This document shows positions 1-7,910 of a stretch of 64,000 nt of DNA, one piece after another. Each line of letters begins with the position of its first letter. Within the stretch, counting starts at the first letter, position 1. This DNA is from Robinsoniella peoriensis (lineage in GTDB: Bacteria; Bacillota; Clostridia; Lachnospirales; Lachnospiraceae). Made by a program: the position numbers and the translations under genes. Location: the NCBI RefSeq assembly GCF_000797495.1, contig NZ_JTGN01000002.1, positions 496,001-560,000 on the forward strand. Direction: 5' to 3'. A model generated the notes under the pieces. It searched no databases and was not told the origin of the DNA. It worked only from the letters and a program-made list of their open reading frames with translations.

Positions 1-1
1 T

Positions 2-214
2 TCCAAAAACGGCGGATATGATTCCATTTTTGACGCAGCAAAGGTTATGGGTAAAGTAGAAGAGAAGACATATAAGCCGATTCCGGAAAATGTTGAGGCA
101 TATAAGAAACTTTACGCAGAGTTTAAGATTTTACACGATTACTTCGGACGCGGTGCAAATGATGTTATGAAGCGCCTGAAAACCATTAAAGCAGAAGCAC
201 GTAAGGAGAATTAA
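2..214 (+). CDS. araB: L-ribulokinase, C-terminal end (partial)
   Basis: Open reading frame running in from the left edge and ending TAA one base before the araD start. The 70 visible residues ([33 protein letters not shown]) match the C-terminus of FGGY-family ribulokinases. The enzyme phosphorylates L-ribulose in cytoplasmic arabinose catabolism, and its product is the substrate of the adjacent araD. The tight spacing implies one operon. Only the tail is present, so the catalytic domains and the start lie outside the window. A related FGGY sugar kinase is the alternative, but adjacency to araD favours ribulokinase. Confidence 0.85.
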   Translation, partial: SKNGGYDSIFDAAKVMGKVEEKTYKPIPENVEAYKKLYAEFKILHDYFGRGANDVMKRLKTIKAEARKEN

Positions 215-215
215 G

Positions 216-908
216 ATGTTAGCAGAATTAAAAAAAGAGATTTACCTTGCAAATATGGATCTGCCAAAATACGGGCTGGTTACTTTTACCTGGGGTAATG
301 TAAGCGGAATAGACAGAGAAAAAGGATTATTTGTAATTAAGCCAAGCGGTGTTCCCTATGATGAATTAAAACCGGAAGACATGGTAGTAATGGATCTTGA
401 GGGCAATAAGGTAGAAGGAAAATACAATCCTTCATCCGATACGCCCACTCATGTAGAATTATATAAAGCATTTCCGGAAATAGGCGGAATTGTGCACACC
501 CATTCATCCTGGGCAACCAGCTGGGCACAGTCCGGAAGAAGTATCCCATGCTATGGTACAACACATGCTGATTATTTCTATGGAGAAGTTCCATGCTTAA
601 GATGCCTGAACAAAGACGAGATTGAAGATGCTTATGAAAAAAATACAGGACTTCTGATTACTGATTATTTTAAGGAAAATGATTATAAGGCTATGCCGGC
701 AGTATTATGTAAAAACCATGGACCATTTACCTGGGGTAAAGACGGACATGAAGCAGTACATAATGCTGTGGTTTTAGAGGAAGTGGCAAAAATGGCAGCC
801 CGTTGTGAACGCATCAACGGACAGGTAGAGCCGGCTCCACAGGAACTGCAGGATAAACATTATTACCGCAAACACGGCGAGGGTGCTTATTACGGTCAGG
901 GAAAATAG
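216..908 (+). CDS. araD: L-ribulose-5-phosphate 4-epimerase
   Basis: 230-residue class II aldolase/AraD protein that converts L-ribulose 5-phosphate to D-xylulose 5-phosphate, feeding arabinose into the pentose phosphate route. Visible features are the phosphate-binding GNVSG near residue 27, Asp75, the zinc ligands His94 and His96 (VHTHSS) and the third ligand near His168 (KNHGPF). These correspond to the known residues of the E. coli enzyme. Length is normal. The AAGGAG ribosome site lies in the end of araB, and the start follows the araB stop by one base, so the two are probably translationally coupled. A terminator follows at 936, closing the operon. Confidence 0.95.
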   Translation: MLAELKKEIYLANMDLPKYGLVTFTWGNVSGIDREKGLFVIKPSGVPYDELKPEDMVVMDLEGNKVEGKYNPSSDTPTHVELYKAFPEIGGIVHTHSSWATSWAQSGRSIPCYGTTHADYFYGEVPCLRCLNKDEIEDAYEKNTGLLITDYFKENDYKAMPAVLCKNHGPFTWGKDGHEAVHNAVVLEEVAKMAARCERINGQVEPAPQELQDKHYYRKHGEGAYYGQGK

Positions 909-935
909 AGTGTGGATGTAAAATTCTAAAATAGG

Positions 936-991
936 AAAAAGGGCCTATGCTCAATGTCTGGTGGAAGGATGTTGGGGACAGGTCCTTTTTT
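936..991 (+). terminator. Rho-independent terminator after araD
   Basis: AAAAGGGCCT pairs with AGGTCCTTTT (one G-T wobble) around a loop of about 35 nt and runs into a T tract. It separates the arabinose operon from the sigma factor gene. From 992 to 1199 I see only AT-rich sequence with no confident promoter. Confidence 0.75.
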
Positions 992-1199
992 GAGTTTACT
1001 AATTACTAACCACAAAGTGCCTTTCCAGCAAATCACCTAAAATATTCCAATGCTGATTGTTCCAAACCCCCTGATATGTTATATTAAACCTATAAATAAA
1101 TTTCTGCAAATTTTTTTATTTACCATGCAATAAAACAGCTACCACAGGCATTAACTAAATAGAAAGGGAAAGAGACAATCTTATACAGGTGAATTACGA

Positions 1200-1781
1200 A
1201 TGATTCTATTTTGTTTAATTCCGGAAGAGCAAAATGAAAATCAACGGCTGGGTCAGATTGTGAAAGAAGAGTTATTTATTCAGATTGCAGAGGGAGATAT
1301 GCAGGCGTTAGAGACGATGTATTACCAAACTTACAAGGCAGTCTATGGATTTATTTTATCGATATTGAAGAATCAGTATGATGCAGAGGATATATTGCAG
1401 GAGACATATATCAAGATCAAAACAGGAGCGCATTTGTATAAGCCTCAGGGAAAGCCCCTTGCCTGGATATTTACCATTGCAAGAAATCTCTCTTATATGA
1501 AGATTCGAAAAGATAAAAATACTCAGACATCACCTTATGAAGAGCTTGAGAATATGCTGGACTTTTCAGCAGTAGAAGATAAGGAAAATAAATTGTTACT
1601 GGAAGCAGCGTTTTCCATTTTAGGGGATGAAGAGCGGCAGATTATTATTCTGCATGCCAATACCGGGATGAAACACCGGGAAATTGCAGCCTTACTGAAA
1701 CTCCCCCTTTCTACAGTACTGTCTAAATATAACCGCGGAATGAAGAAACTACGAAATTACATAGAAGGGAGGATGTCTTAG
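1200..1781 (+). CDS. ECF-type RNA polymerase sigma factor
   Basis: 193-residue sigma-70 family protein with only regions 2 and 4. Region 2 spans about residues 38-105 (DAEDILQETYIKI) and the region 4 helix-turn-helix about 145-190 (HREIAALLKLPLSTVLSKYN). It should direct RNA polymerase to a small regulon. The ATG at 1200 has AGGTG eight bases upstream; a GTG at 1260 is possible but has no good ribosome site. The next gene starts 3 bases after the stop and encodes a membrane protein with an RsgI-like ectodomain, so this sigma is probably held at the membrane by it. The signal sensed is unknown. Confidence 0.88.
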   Translation: MILFCLIPEEQNENQRLGQIVKEELFIQIAEGDMQALETMYYQTYKAVYGFILSILKNQYDAEDILQETYIKIKTGAHLYKPQGKPLAWIFTIARNLSYMKIRKDKNTQTSPYEELENMLDFSAVEDKENKLLLEAAFSILGDEERQIIILHANTGMKHREIAALLKLPLSTVLSKYNRGMKKLRNYIEGRMS

Positions 1782-1783
1782 AT

Positions 1784-2908
1784 ATGCAAAAGATCGAGCA
1801 AGGATTGAAACAAGCAGTAGAAGACATTACTCCTGACGTTTTTAACAAAGTGGCAGCATCTGAAGATGAGAAGCTGCAAAAAGAAGAATGGCTGCTGGAT
1901 GAACCAAAATCCTGGCATAAAATTCATTTGGCTTTTAGAGGCGCAGCAGCGTTAGCAGCCTGTCTGATTCTTATATTGGGTATCCGTATTTTTTGGAACA
2001 ATCAGATTGATTCTACAATTGATATTGATGTCAATCCAAGTGTTGAGATTCAGACAAACCGTAAGAATCTGGTTAAGGAGGTAAAGGCTCTCAATAAAGA
2101 TGGTGAAATTATAATAGCAGATATGAATCTTAAAAATGTGGAGTTAAACACAGCTGTGAATGCGTTAATTGGCTCTATGGTGAGAAAAGGCTATATAACA
2201 GAGGCGAATAATTCTATTCTGGTATCCGTGGAAAACAAAGACACAAAGAAAGCAGATGAAATCTGTCAGTCTATTGTAGGAGACATCAGGCAGGTACTGG
2301 ATAAAAAAAATATCAAAGGGGTCATCTATAACCAGGAGATTACAAGCAGTGAAGAAATATCTGGTCTTGCGCAGCAATATGAGATTTCCCAGGGTAAGGC
2401 GGCATTTTTATTAAAGCTGATCAAAAAAGATCCGGAACTGAAAATGGAACAGCTGGCAAAAATGACCATGCAGGAGATTGCCCAGCTGATCAGGATTAGG
2501 AGCATCGATATTTCAGATATGGCAGGATATGAATCCGATGAATCTATTTTAGAAAATGTGGAAGATATCATTGAAGAGAGTAGTGATTCAAGAAGCACCG
2601 GGAATAAGCAGAAAATGCAGAAGAGAGGATCCGATCAGAGAGATGGGGGTTACCGGGATAATGATTCAGACGATGAGGATGACATAGATGATAGGGACGA
2701 TGAGGATGATTTATATAATGATCCGGACGACTTAAATGATGATGCAGATGATTTCGATCAGGATTTGGAGGATTTGAATGATGACGCAGACGAATTAGAT
2801 AACGATGCAGAAGACCTGAACAGCGATGACGAAAACTGGGATGACGAGGACCTGGATGAACGATCCGATGATTTAGACGATGACGATGAACCAGATAATG
2901 ACGATTGA
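1784..2908 (+). CDS. RsgI-like membrane anti-sigma factor with acidic tail
   Basis: 374 residues. The N-terminal ~50 residues are cytoplasmic, one membrane segment lies at about 52-70, and an external domain follows, beginning DIDVNPSVEI (79-89), the signature of the RsgI family. Residues from about 275 to the end are extremely acidic, with Asp/Glu runs such as DDADDFD and DLEDLNDDADELD, suggesting a calcium-binding or cell-wall-proximal segment (inference). GGGAGG precedes the start. Known RsgI proteins pair with SigI and sense polysaccharide through a C-terminal carbohydrate module; this one pairs with an ECF sigma and carries an acidic tail instead. The function is inferred from operon position and the conserved motif. 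Confidence 0.8.
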   Translation: MQKIEQGLKQAVEDITPDVFNKVAASEDEKLQKEEWLLDEPKSWHKIHLAFRGAAALAACLILILGIRIFWNNQIDSTIDIDVNPSVEIQTNRKNLVKEVKALNKDGEIIIADMNLKNVELNTAVNALIGSMVRKGYITEANNSILVSVENKDTKKADEICQSIVGDIRQVLDKKNIKGVIYNQEITSSEEISGLAQQYEISQGKAAFLLKLIKKDPELKMEQLAKMTMQEIAQLIRIRSIDISDMAGYESDESILENVEDIIEESSDSRSTGNKQKMQKRGSDQRDGGYRDNDSDDEDDIDDRDDEDDLYNDPDDLNDDADDFDQDLEDLNDDADELDNDAEDLNSDDENWDDEDLDERSDDLDDDDEPDNDD

Positions 2909-2926
2909 TAATGGAGGTAAATAATT

Positions 2927-3619
2927 ATGTTGAAGAAAAAGATGGCAAAAACAGTGATTTTAATGGGATGTACATTTCTGATGATGGGAGCAACAGCATT
3001 AGCGGCACCGAAACCGCAGCAGATTATGATTGAAGGTGGCAATAATGTTATGCGGGTAGGTAAGACCATGGATCTGGACAGCGAAATTCTCCCGGGGAAA
3101 GCAAAAGTAAGAGACCGTAACATTATATGGACCAGCAGTGATCCCAAAGTAGTTAAAGTGGTGGAAAAAAGAGATGATGATACGAAAGTAAAAGCTATGA
3201 AAACTGGAGATGCAGTCATTTCAGTCAAAATTAAGAATACAAAGTTAAAAGCAGATTTCCAGATTACGGTACAGAATAAGACAAAAGGAGTTTCTGTAAA
3301 AAAACAGGAAGATAAGATTGATGGTTACCGCAAACAGTATAAAAAAGTGTTCAATAATATTAAGAAAACAAACGTTGAAGCGGATGCGTTAACAGCGAGA
3401 CAGCAATATTTGAATTTTGAACGGGAACTGGATGCCATTGACCGAAAGGCAGACCGTTTAGATGACCAGATAGAAGATGCTTATCATGATGGGAAACTTT
3501 CCTATAGCCAGATGAAGTCTCTTGAGAGAAAGTTAGATAAATTGGAAGATTACAAAGACAGTATAGAAGATTATCTGGAAGATAAGTATGAGCTGATAAA
3601 TGAAAGATATGACGATTAA
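2927..3619 (+). CDS. Secreted Ig-like (BIG2) protein with C-terminal coiled coil
   Basis: 230 residues. A signal peptide (1-27, ending TALAA) is followed by a bacterial Ig-like fold at about 32-122 (IIWTSSDPKVVKV, MKTGDAVISVKI) and a charged helical region at about 130-230 likely to form a coiled coil. It starts 18 bases after the anti-sigma gene with a GGAGG site, so it belongs to the sigma/anti-sigma operon and is probably an exported effector or ligand of that system. No LPXTG anchor or second membrane segment is visible. No enzymatic activity can be assigned. Confidence 0.7.
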   Translation: MLKKKMAKTVILMGCTFLMMGATALAAPKPQQIMIEGGNNVMRVGKTMDLDSEILPGKAKVRDRNIIWTSSDPKVVKVVEKRDDDTKVKAMKTGDAVISVKIKNTKLKADFQITVQNKTKGVSVKKQEDKIDGYRKQYKKVFNNIKKTNVEADALTARQQYLNFERELDAIDRKADRLDDQIEDAYHDGKLSYSQMKSLERKLDKLEDYKDSIEDYLEDKYELINERYDD

Positions 3620-3725
3620 GTCGGGTAGATATATAACAAAAAGCAAAAAAAGAATGACTTTAATGTATGTGTGTGGTAAAATATGACCTACAGATCAACA
3701 GGAATATTGATAGGAGAAATGTACG

Positions 3726-3932
3726 ATGAGTAAATATAATCCTCTTTGGGAATACGTTAAAGAAACTGACAGTCCATCATTAAAGCTGACGTTTGAAGAA
3801 ATTAAAAACATTGCAGGAATTGAGATAGATCACTCTTTTTTGAATTATAAAAAAGAACTAACGGAATATGGATATCAGGCAGGTAAAATTTCTTTGAAAG
3901 AAAAGACGGTAATTTTCAATAAAATTGATTGA
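3726..3932 (+). CDS. Small conserved-type protein, DUF7662-like
   Basis: 68 residues without membrane segment or signal peptide. The pattern KYNPLWEYVK followed by LTFEEIKNIAGIEI resembles small DUF7662-like proteins found in many bacteria, usually of unknown role; I assign this from memory of the pattern. The start has an AGGAG site 12 bases upstream. A -10-like TAAAAT lies near 3678. A strong hairpin terminator follows at 4018, so it is monocistronic. Confidence 0.6.
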   Translation: MSKYNPLWEYVKETDSPSLKLTFEEIKNIAGIEIDHSFLNYKKELTEYGYQAGKISLKEKTVIFNKID

Positions 3933-4017
3933 GAAATGATTTTGCTGGAGAAATGATACGGCTGCGGGATCGGTGTCTGTAAACTGCAGAAACTGGATTT
4001 ATGACTATGGAAAATGT

Positions 4018-4059
4018 AAATACCGTTGTTCCCGGTTAAGGGAATAGCGGTATTTTTAT
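4018..4059 (+). terminator. Rho-independent terminator
   Basis: AAATACCG and TTCCC pair with GGGAA and CGGTATTT around a six-base loop, followed by a T run. It ends the 3726-3932 transcript. Confidence 0.85.
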
Positions 4060-4084
4060 TGAATAAAAATATTTTTTAAATTAC

Positions 4085-4200
4085 TGTAACGAATCGTGTA
4101 TTTGTGTAACTTATAGACAGGAGGTGAAAGTGTGAAAGAAAAATCGCTTTCACACTGATGAGTTGGGAATAGCACAAGCCTGCTTGAGCTATTCATGGGT
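4085..4200 (+). promoter_or_regulatory. Upstream leader of the second ECF sigma gene: repeats, two hairpins, possible 8-codon ORF
   Basis: Two TGTAAC copies (4085-4090 and 4105-4110, 20 bases apart) could be ECF-type promoter elements. A GGAGGTG ribosome site near 4120 is followed by an 8-codon GTG frame (4132-4158, MKEKSLSH). That frame lies inside a perfect 10-bp hairpin (AGTGTGAAAG with CTTTCACACT, 4129-4156). A second hairpin at 4168-4195 pairs GAATAGC and CAAGC with GCTTG and GCTATTC. The pseudoknot-type element follows at 4204. Together these fill most of the gene-free stretch 3933-4284. Confidence 0.5.
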
Positions 4201-4203
4201 TAA

Positions 4204-4284
4204 GTTTGAAAGATAATTTTACGAAAGGAAGCGATTCTGCCCAGTACTTTTAAACTGTTTGAATGGGCGGTCTTGGTGGATGAG
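4204..4284 (+). promoter_or_regulatory. Recurring leader RNA element, copy E (before ECF sigma gene)
   Basis: Helix 1 is GTTTGAAAG (4204-4212) with CTTTTAAAC (4247-4255). Helix 2 is GCCCA (4239-4243) with TGGGC (4264-4268). The helices interleave, so they form either a pseudoknot or two alternative states. A conserved TGTTTGA joins them and GAAAGGA lies inside. The same layout occurs at 17374 and 41662 with different but still complementary bases. The element ends at the start codon and so could control translation. Confidence 0.6.
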
Positions 4285-4788
4285 ATGGATAAGCAGAATA
4301 TGGAGCAGATATATGAAAATAATGTGAAAGCAGTTTATAAATATTTGTTCTGCCTGACCCATAATGCTGACATTTCTGAGGAGTTGACCCAGGAAACTTT
4401 CTATCAGGCTACAAGAGGAATTGAAAAGTTTCGGGGTGACTGTAAAGTATCGGTCTGGCTGTGCCAGATTGCAAAAAGGCTTTGGTACCGGGAACTGGGA
4501 AGGCGGCAAAAACAGCAGGTATCTGTTAATGAACTGACAGAAGAGATACCGTCATATGAAAATATTGAAAATGATTATTTGCTGAATATTGAAAAAGTAG
4601 AGCTTTTTAAACAGCTGCATCATTTTGATGAACAGACCAAAGAAGTGATATATTTAAGGCTTACCGGGGAACTGAGTTTTGCAGAGATAGGAGACATACT
4701 TGGGAAATCAGAAACATGGGCTAGAGTAACTTTTTACAGAGGAAAACAGAAATTAGTGAAAGGAAGAAAAGAATGGGACAAAAATTAG
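4285..4788 (+). CDS. ECF-type RNA polymerase sigma factor
   Basis: 167 residues from the ATG at 4285; the longer frame would need a TTG at 4273 without a suitable ribosome site. Region 2 contains DISEELTQETFYQATRGIEKF and the C-terminal region 4 helix-turn-helix contains LSFAEIGDILGKSETWARVTF. The 3' end overlaps the following zinc-finger anti-sigma gene by 16 bases, the standard arrangement for ECF/ZAS pairs. The long structured leader suggests extra post-transcriptional control. The regulon cannot be read from the sequence; autoregulation through the TGTAAC repeats is possible. Confidence 0.88.
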   Translation: MDKQNMEQIYENNVKAVYKYLFCLTHNADISEELTQETFYQATRGIEKFRGDCKVSVWLCQIAKRLWYRELGRRQKQQVSVNELTEEIPSYENIENDYLLNIEKVELFKQLHHFDEQTKEVIYLRLTGELSFAEIGDILGKSETWARVTFYRGKQKLVKGRKEWDKN

Positions 4789-5564
4789 ATTGTGAAATTG
4801 TAAGGGATTTGCTGCCTAATTATATAGAACATATGACTGGCAGGGCAACGAATGAAAGTATCGAAGAACATCTGGAAGGATGTACAAAGTGCAAAGAAAT
4901 CTATCTTGAGATGCGTGAAGAGATACAGGTAGAGACTGCTCCCGAGGTTAAGAACTTTAAGAAGTATCTGGGATGGACACAACTCAGGTATATCACAGGG
5001 GGGCTGGCAGGCCTTGGCTTCATTGGCATTATCGTGTGTATGATCGTAAATTTCGCCATCGACGGAACATTTACCTGGTCGCTGATTGTAGCAGGAAGCG
5101 TAGTATTTGCATTGGCCTGCGGGTATGTATTAGTTAAATCGAAAAAATATAAACCAGAGAAGACGCTGTTATGTATTACCGTACTCATTATACCGTTACT
5201 GATGATTATTCAATATACACTAAAGGATTTTAGCGTCGAATATACAGGAGCCTGGCTGTGGAGACTGGGTGTTCCGATCACCTGTGTGTGGCTGGTAATT
5301 GTCTGGGTGACTGATCTGGCGATTCGGCTTTTCCATTTCAATATCTGGCATAGTCTGGCATTTCTGACATTACTTAGCATACCGGGAAATATAGTTACCA
5401 ACACCTTGAGCAATGCCTATGTCCTGGCAATGCAGGGAACAAAAAATTCATCCATCGGAGTTATTGTAATAAATAGTTTGTCAAGCCTGATTCTCGTGGT
5501 TATTTTCTGGATCGCTGGGAACTGGTACCGGAATAAAAAGAAAGCAGCAGGAAAAAAAGCGTAG
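4773..5564 (+). CDS. Zinc-finger anti-sigma factor, polytopic membrane protein
   Basis: 263 residues. The N-terminus carries the ZAS zinc signature HLEGCTKC at about 34-41 (His-X3-Cys-X2-Cys), which binds and sequesters ECF sigma factors in the cytoplasm. About six hydrophobic segments follow (roughly 73-95, 98-120, 128-146, 160-180, 190-212, 225-250), more than the single segment of classic ZAS proteins, so the membrane part may itself sense a signal. The start overlaps the sigma gene, implying translational coupling. The pair is confidently recognised; the inducing stimulus is not. Confidence 0.85.
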   Translation: MGQKLDCEIVRDLLPNYIEHMTGRATNESIEEHLEGCTKCKEIYLEMREEIQVETAPEVKNFKKYLGWTQLRYITGGLAGLGFIGIIVCMIVNFAIDGTFTWSLIVAGSVVFALACGYVLVKSKKYKPEKTLLCITVLIIPLLMIIQYTLKDFSVEYTGAWLWRLGVPITCVWLVIVWVTDLAIRLFHFNIWHSLAFLTLLSIPGNIVTNTLSNAYVLAMQGTKNSSIGVIVINSLSSLILVVIFWIAGNWYRNKKKAAGKKA

Positions 5565-5571
5565 AAAACTT

Positions 5572-5600
5572 TTGACAAGAAAATTCAGTTGTGGTAGTTT
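5572..5600 (+). promoter_or_regulatory. Promoter for the isomerase-like gene
   Basis: TTGACA (5572-5577), a 17-base spacer and a weak -10 TAGTTT (5595-5600), about 55 bases before the ATG at 5655. Confidence 0.5.
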
Positions 5601-5654
5601 AATAGAATGATACAGCAGATCATGCTGCAAATACGCTTTTGAGTGGAGGAGACT

Positions 5655-6467
5655 ATGAAAATTGGAGTTCGTGCCCATGACTATGGGAAAATGGAGATCG
5701 AAGAACTGGCAGAAGTACTGCACAAAGAGGGCTATCAGGCAGCCCAGCTGGCGCTGCCAAAGGCTTTTAAAGGAATTGAACAATACAGTGATATAAGCCT
5801 GAAGCATCTGGAGAGAATCCGCAAAGCATTTGAGGAGCATCAGATTGAAATTCCGGTATTTGGCTGTTATATGGATCTTGGAAACCCGGATGAGGAGATT
5901 CGCGCCAACGGGGTGCAGAACTTAAAAATGTGCCTTGCTTACAGTAAAGAAGTAGGAGCAAAGGTGGTAGGTACAGAAACGGCTTATCCTCACCTGAGCA
6001 AAGAACAAAAGAAAATCTGGTACCCATTCATGATGGACAGCATAAAACGCGTTATGGAAGAAGCGCAAAAGCTGGATGTAAAACTGGCAGTAGAACCGGT
6101 ATACTGGCATCCGTTGGAAAATGTGGAAGCAGTGTTGGATGTGATTGACCAGGTACAGGACAGTGAGCATCTGCGTCTGATTTTTGATGCTTCTAATCTC
6201 CTGGAATTTCCGGAAAATACGGATCAGGAGAAATATTGGAGCCAGTGGCTGGATAAAATTGGCGGATACATAGATGTGATGCATATTAAAGATTTCACAC
6301 TGGATGATAACCGTACATACGTTCCTGCCAGATTGGGAGAAGGCATAATTGCTTACGATACCATCATTCAATGGCTGAGACAAAACAAACCGGATATGTA
6401 TCTCCTCAGAGAAGAGATGAATCCGGAGTTTGCAAGAGCGGATATCGCTTTTTTGAAAAAGTTTTGA
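5655..6467 (+). CDS. Sugar phosphate isomerase/epimerase-like TIM barrel protein
   Basis: 270 residues of the AP-endonuclease-2/xylose-isomerase-like fold. Metal-site motifs are GTETAY (~97), VEPVYWHP (~145), FDASNLL (~177), HIKDF (~212) and a final REEMN (~255). Relatives isomerise or epimerise sugars or sugar acids. GGAGG lies just upstream of ATG 5655; the earlier GTG at 5643 overlaps that site. It has its own promoter and a terminator at 6536. Proximity to a TRAP transporter and GH105 enzyme suggests a role with uronic-acid sugars, which is inference; the precise substrate is unknown. Confidence 0.75.
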   Translation: MKIGVRAHDYGKMEIEELAEVLHKEGYQAAQLALPKAFKGIEQYSDISLKHLERIRKAFEEHQIEIPVFGCYMDLGNPDEEIRANGVQNLKMCLAYSKEVGAKVVGTETAYPHLSKEQKKIWYPFMMDSIKRVMEEAQKLDVKLAVEPVYWHPLENVEAVLDVIDQVQDSEHLRLIFDASNLLEFPENTDQEKYWSQWLDKIGGYIDVMHIKDFTLDDNRTYVPARLGEGIIAYDTIIQWLRQNKPDMYLLREEMNPEFARADIAFLKKF

Positions 6468-6477
6468 TCATAAAGAT

Positions 6478-6527
6478 TGAAAGAAGCCAGCATGGCACAC
6501 AAATCTGCAATATGCAATGAGATAAAT
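6478..6527 (+). repeat. Degenerate copy (D) of the leader element
   Basis: Contains GATTGAAAGAAGCCA, then CTGCAATA (6505-6512) directly followed by TGCAATG and GATAAATG. These are the outer blocks of the elements at 17374 and 41662, but the central helix strands are missing. It lies between the isomerase-like gene and its terminator, not in front of a start codon, so it looks like a relic. Confidence 0.45.
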
Positions 6528-6535
6528 GAAACAGA

Positions 6536-6566
6536 AGGAATCTCTTTAGTCAGAGGTTCCTTTTTT
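6536..6566 (+). terminator. Rho-independent terminator
   Basis: AGGAATCTCT pairs with AGAGGTTCCT across a six-base loop, followed by TTTTTT. It ends the 5655-6467 transcript. Confidence 0.85.
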
Positions 6567-6693
6567 CTGCCTGGATAAAACGGAAAATACAAAAAAACAT
6601 AAATATAATCAAATTTCAACAAAAAAATGGTGCAATATAGTTTGAAAAAGTACAAAGGACTGCAACATAAAAGAAGAAAGAGCCTTTTAACTA

Positions 6694-6702
6694 TGTTATA
6701 AT
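6694..6702 (+). promoter_or_regulatory. Extended -10 promoter of the TRAP operon
   Basis: TG-N-TATAAT (6694-6702) without a recognisable -35, about 116 bases before dctP. A promoter lacking a -35 suits activation by the AraC-family regulator encoded at the far end of the operon (inference). The rest of the gene-free stretch 6568-6818 is AT-rich with nothing else I can support. Confidence 0.5.
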
Positions 6703-6818
6703 GCAACTATAAGAAGTGCTGTAATAGTGCTGAAAAAAATATCGAGAATTTATGCAATATTACTAAAAAATAGATCAAAAATTTGTATATATTCACGATG
6801 AAGAAGGAGAAGAAATAC

Positions 6819-7841
6819 ATGAAAAGCATTAAGAAAACACTCGGAATTGCAGTTGGCTTGATAGGAATTGTTATTGTAGCAGTTACATTTTTTAAAGTAG
6901 TAAGTGCGAATTCCAGCGGAAAAGTGGAGATCAGGCTGGCGCATAACCAGTCGGCAGGATCTGAGATTGCAGATTCCATTGCATTGCTCTCTGACATAGT
7001 TGCAGAAGATGATTCTAAGGAAATGGAAGTTAAGATTTATCCAAGCGGTGTTCTCGGAACGGAAAAAGAAATCATCGAAATGGTAAAAGCGGGAATTCTG
7101 GACATGGCAAAAGTCAGTTCCAACACCCTGGGACAGTTCCAGGATGAGTATTCAATCTTTGCAGTACCGTATCTGTTCAATGGGCAGCAGCATTACTATG
7201 ACGCCATGGAAAAAAGTGAAGAGGTACAAAAACTTTTTACTTCCACAGAAGAAGAAGGATACATAGCAATTGGTTATTATGCAAATGGTGCAAGAAATTT
7301 TTATCTTAAGGAAGATGTGAAGTGTGATAATCCTTCCGTACTTAAAGGGAAAAAGATACGTTCTATGCCAAGTACCACTTCCATGGATATGATTGAAAAA
7401 ATGGGAGGCTCACCGGTACCGATGGCAGCAGGAGAGACCTATACTTCACTTCAGCAGGGAATTGTGGATGGTGCGGAAAATACAGAGCTGGCACTGACCG
7501 TCGACGGACATCAGGATCTGGTAAAATCCTATACTTACACAGAGCATCAGTATTCACCGGATATTTATATAATCAGTACGAAAAAATGGAACAGTATGAC
7601 AGAGGAACAGCAGAATTACTTAAGAGAAAGCCTGAAAAGTACGAATGAGAATTTTAAAAGTCTCTACACAGGAATGATGGAAGCAGCGATACAAGAAGCA
7701 GAAGAACATGGCGTTACCGTTTACAGGGATATTGATAAATCTGCATTGATTGAAGCCGTACATCCTATTCGGGAATCATTCTGTGCAAAGGGAGATTCGT
7801 ATAAAACTTTGTACGAGGATATTCAAAAATATGCGGAATAA
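6819..7841 (+). CDS. dctP: TRAP transporter solute-binding protein (DctP family)
   Basis: 340 residues from ATG 6819, chosen because AAGGAG lies 8-10 bases upstream; a TTG at 6783 would be longer. An N-terminal export segment (about 1-33) precedes a mature DctP domain: IRLAHNQSAGSEIADSI, KIYPSGVLGTEKEIIEMV, RSMPSTTSMDMIEKMGGSPVPM and QQGIVDGAENTE, the last being the family's ligand-carboxylate region. It captures an organic or sugar acid outside the cell and delivers it to the DctQM permease encoded next. The GH105 hydrolase and AraC regulator nearby suggest a uronic acid or unsaturated uronide as ligand (inference). Confidence 0.92.
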   Translation: MKSIKKTLGIAVGLIGIVIVAVTFFKVVSANSSGKVEIRLAHNQSAGSEIADSIALLSDIVAEDDSKEMEVKIYPSGVLGTEKEIIEMVKAGILDMAKVSSNTLGQFQDEYSIFAVPYLFNGQQHYYDAMEKSEEVQKLFTSTEEEGYIAIGYYANGARNFYLKEDVKCDNPSVLKGKKIRSMPSTTSMDMIEKMGGSPVPMAAGETYTSLQQGIVDGAENTELALTVDGHQDLVKSYTYTEHQYSPDIYIISTKKWNSMTEEQQNYLRESLKSTNENFKSLYTGMMEAAIQEAEEHGVTVYRDIDKSALIEAVHPIRESFCAKGDSYKTLYEDIQKYAE

Positions 7842-7865
7842 ACAGCAGAGTTAAAAAAAGAAATA

Positions 7866-7910
7866 GAAAGGAAATTGCAGGTGGTTCTGCACTATGCAAT
7901 GGGTACAAAG
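7866..7910 (+). repeat. Partial copy (C) of the leader element before dctQ
   Basis: GAAAGGAAATTGCAG, a short loop, CTGC, then TGCAATGGG and the dctQ start. This matches the 3' hairpin and TGCAATGG block of the elements at 17374 and 41662 but lacks the interleaved helices. Because it reads through in frame, gene callers may place the dctQ start upstream at 7875. Confidence 0.5.
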
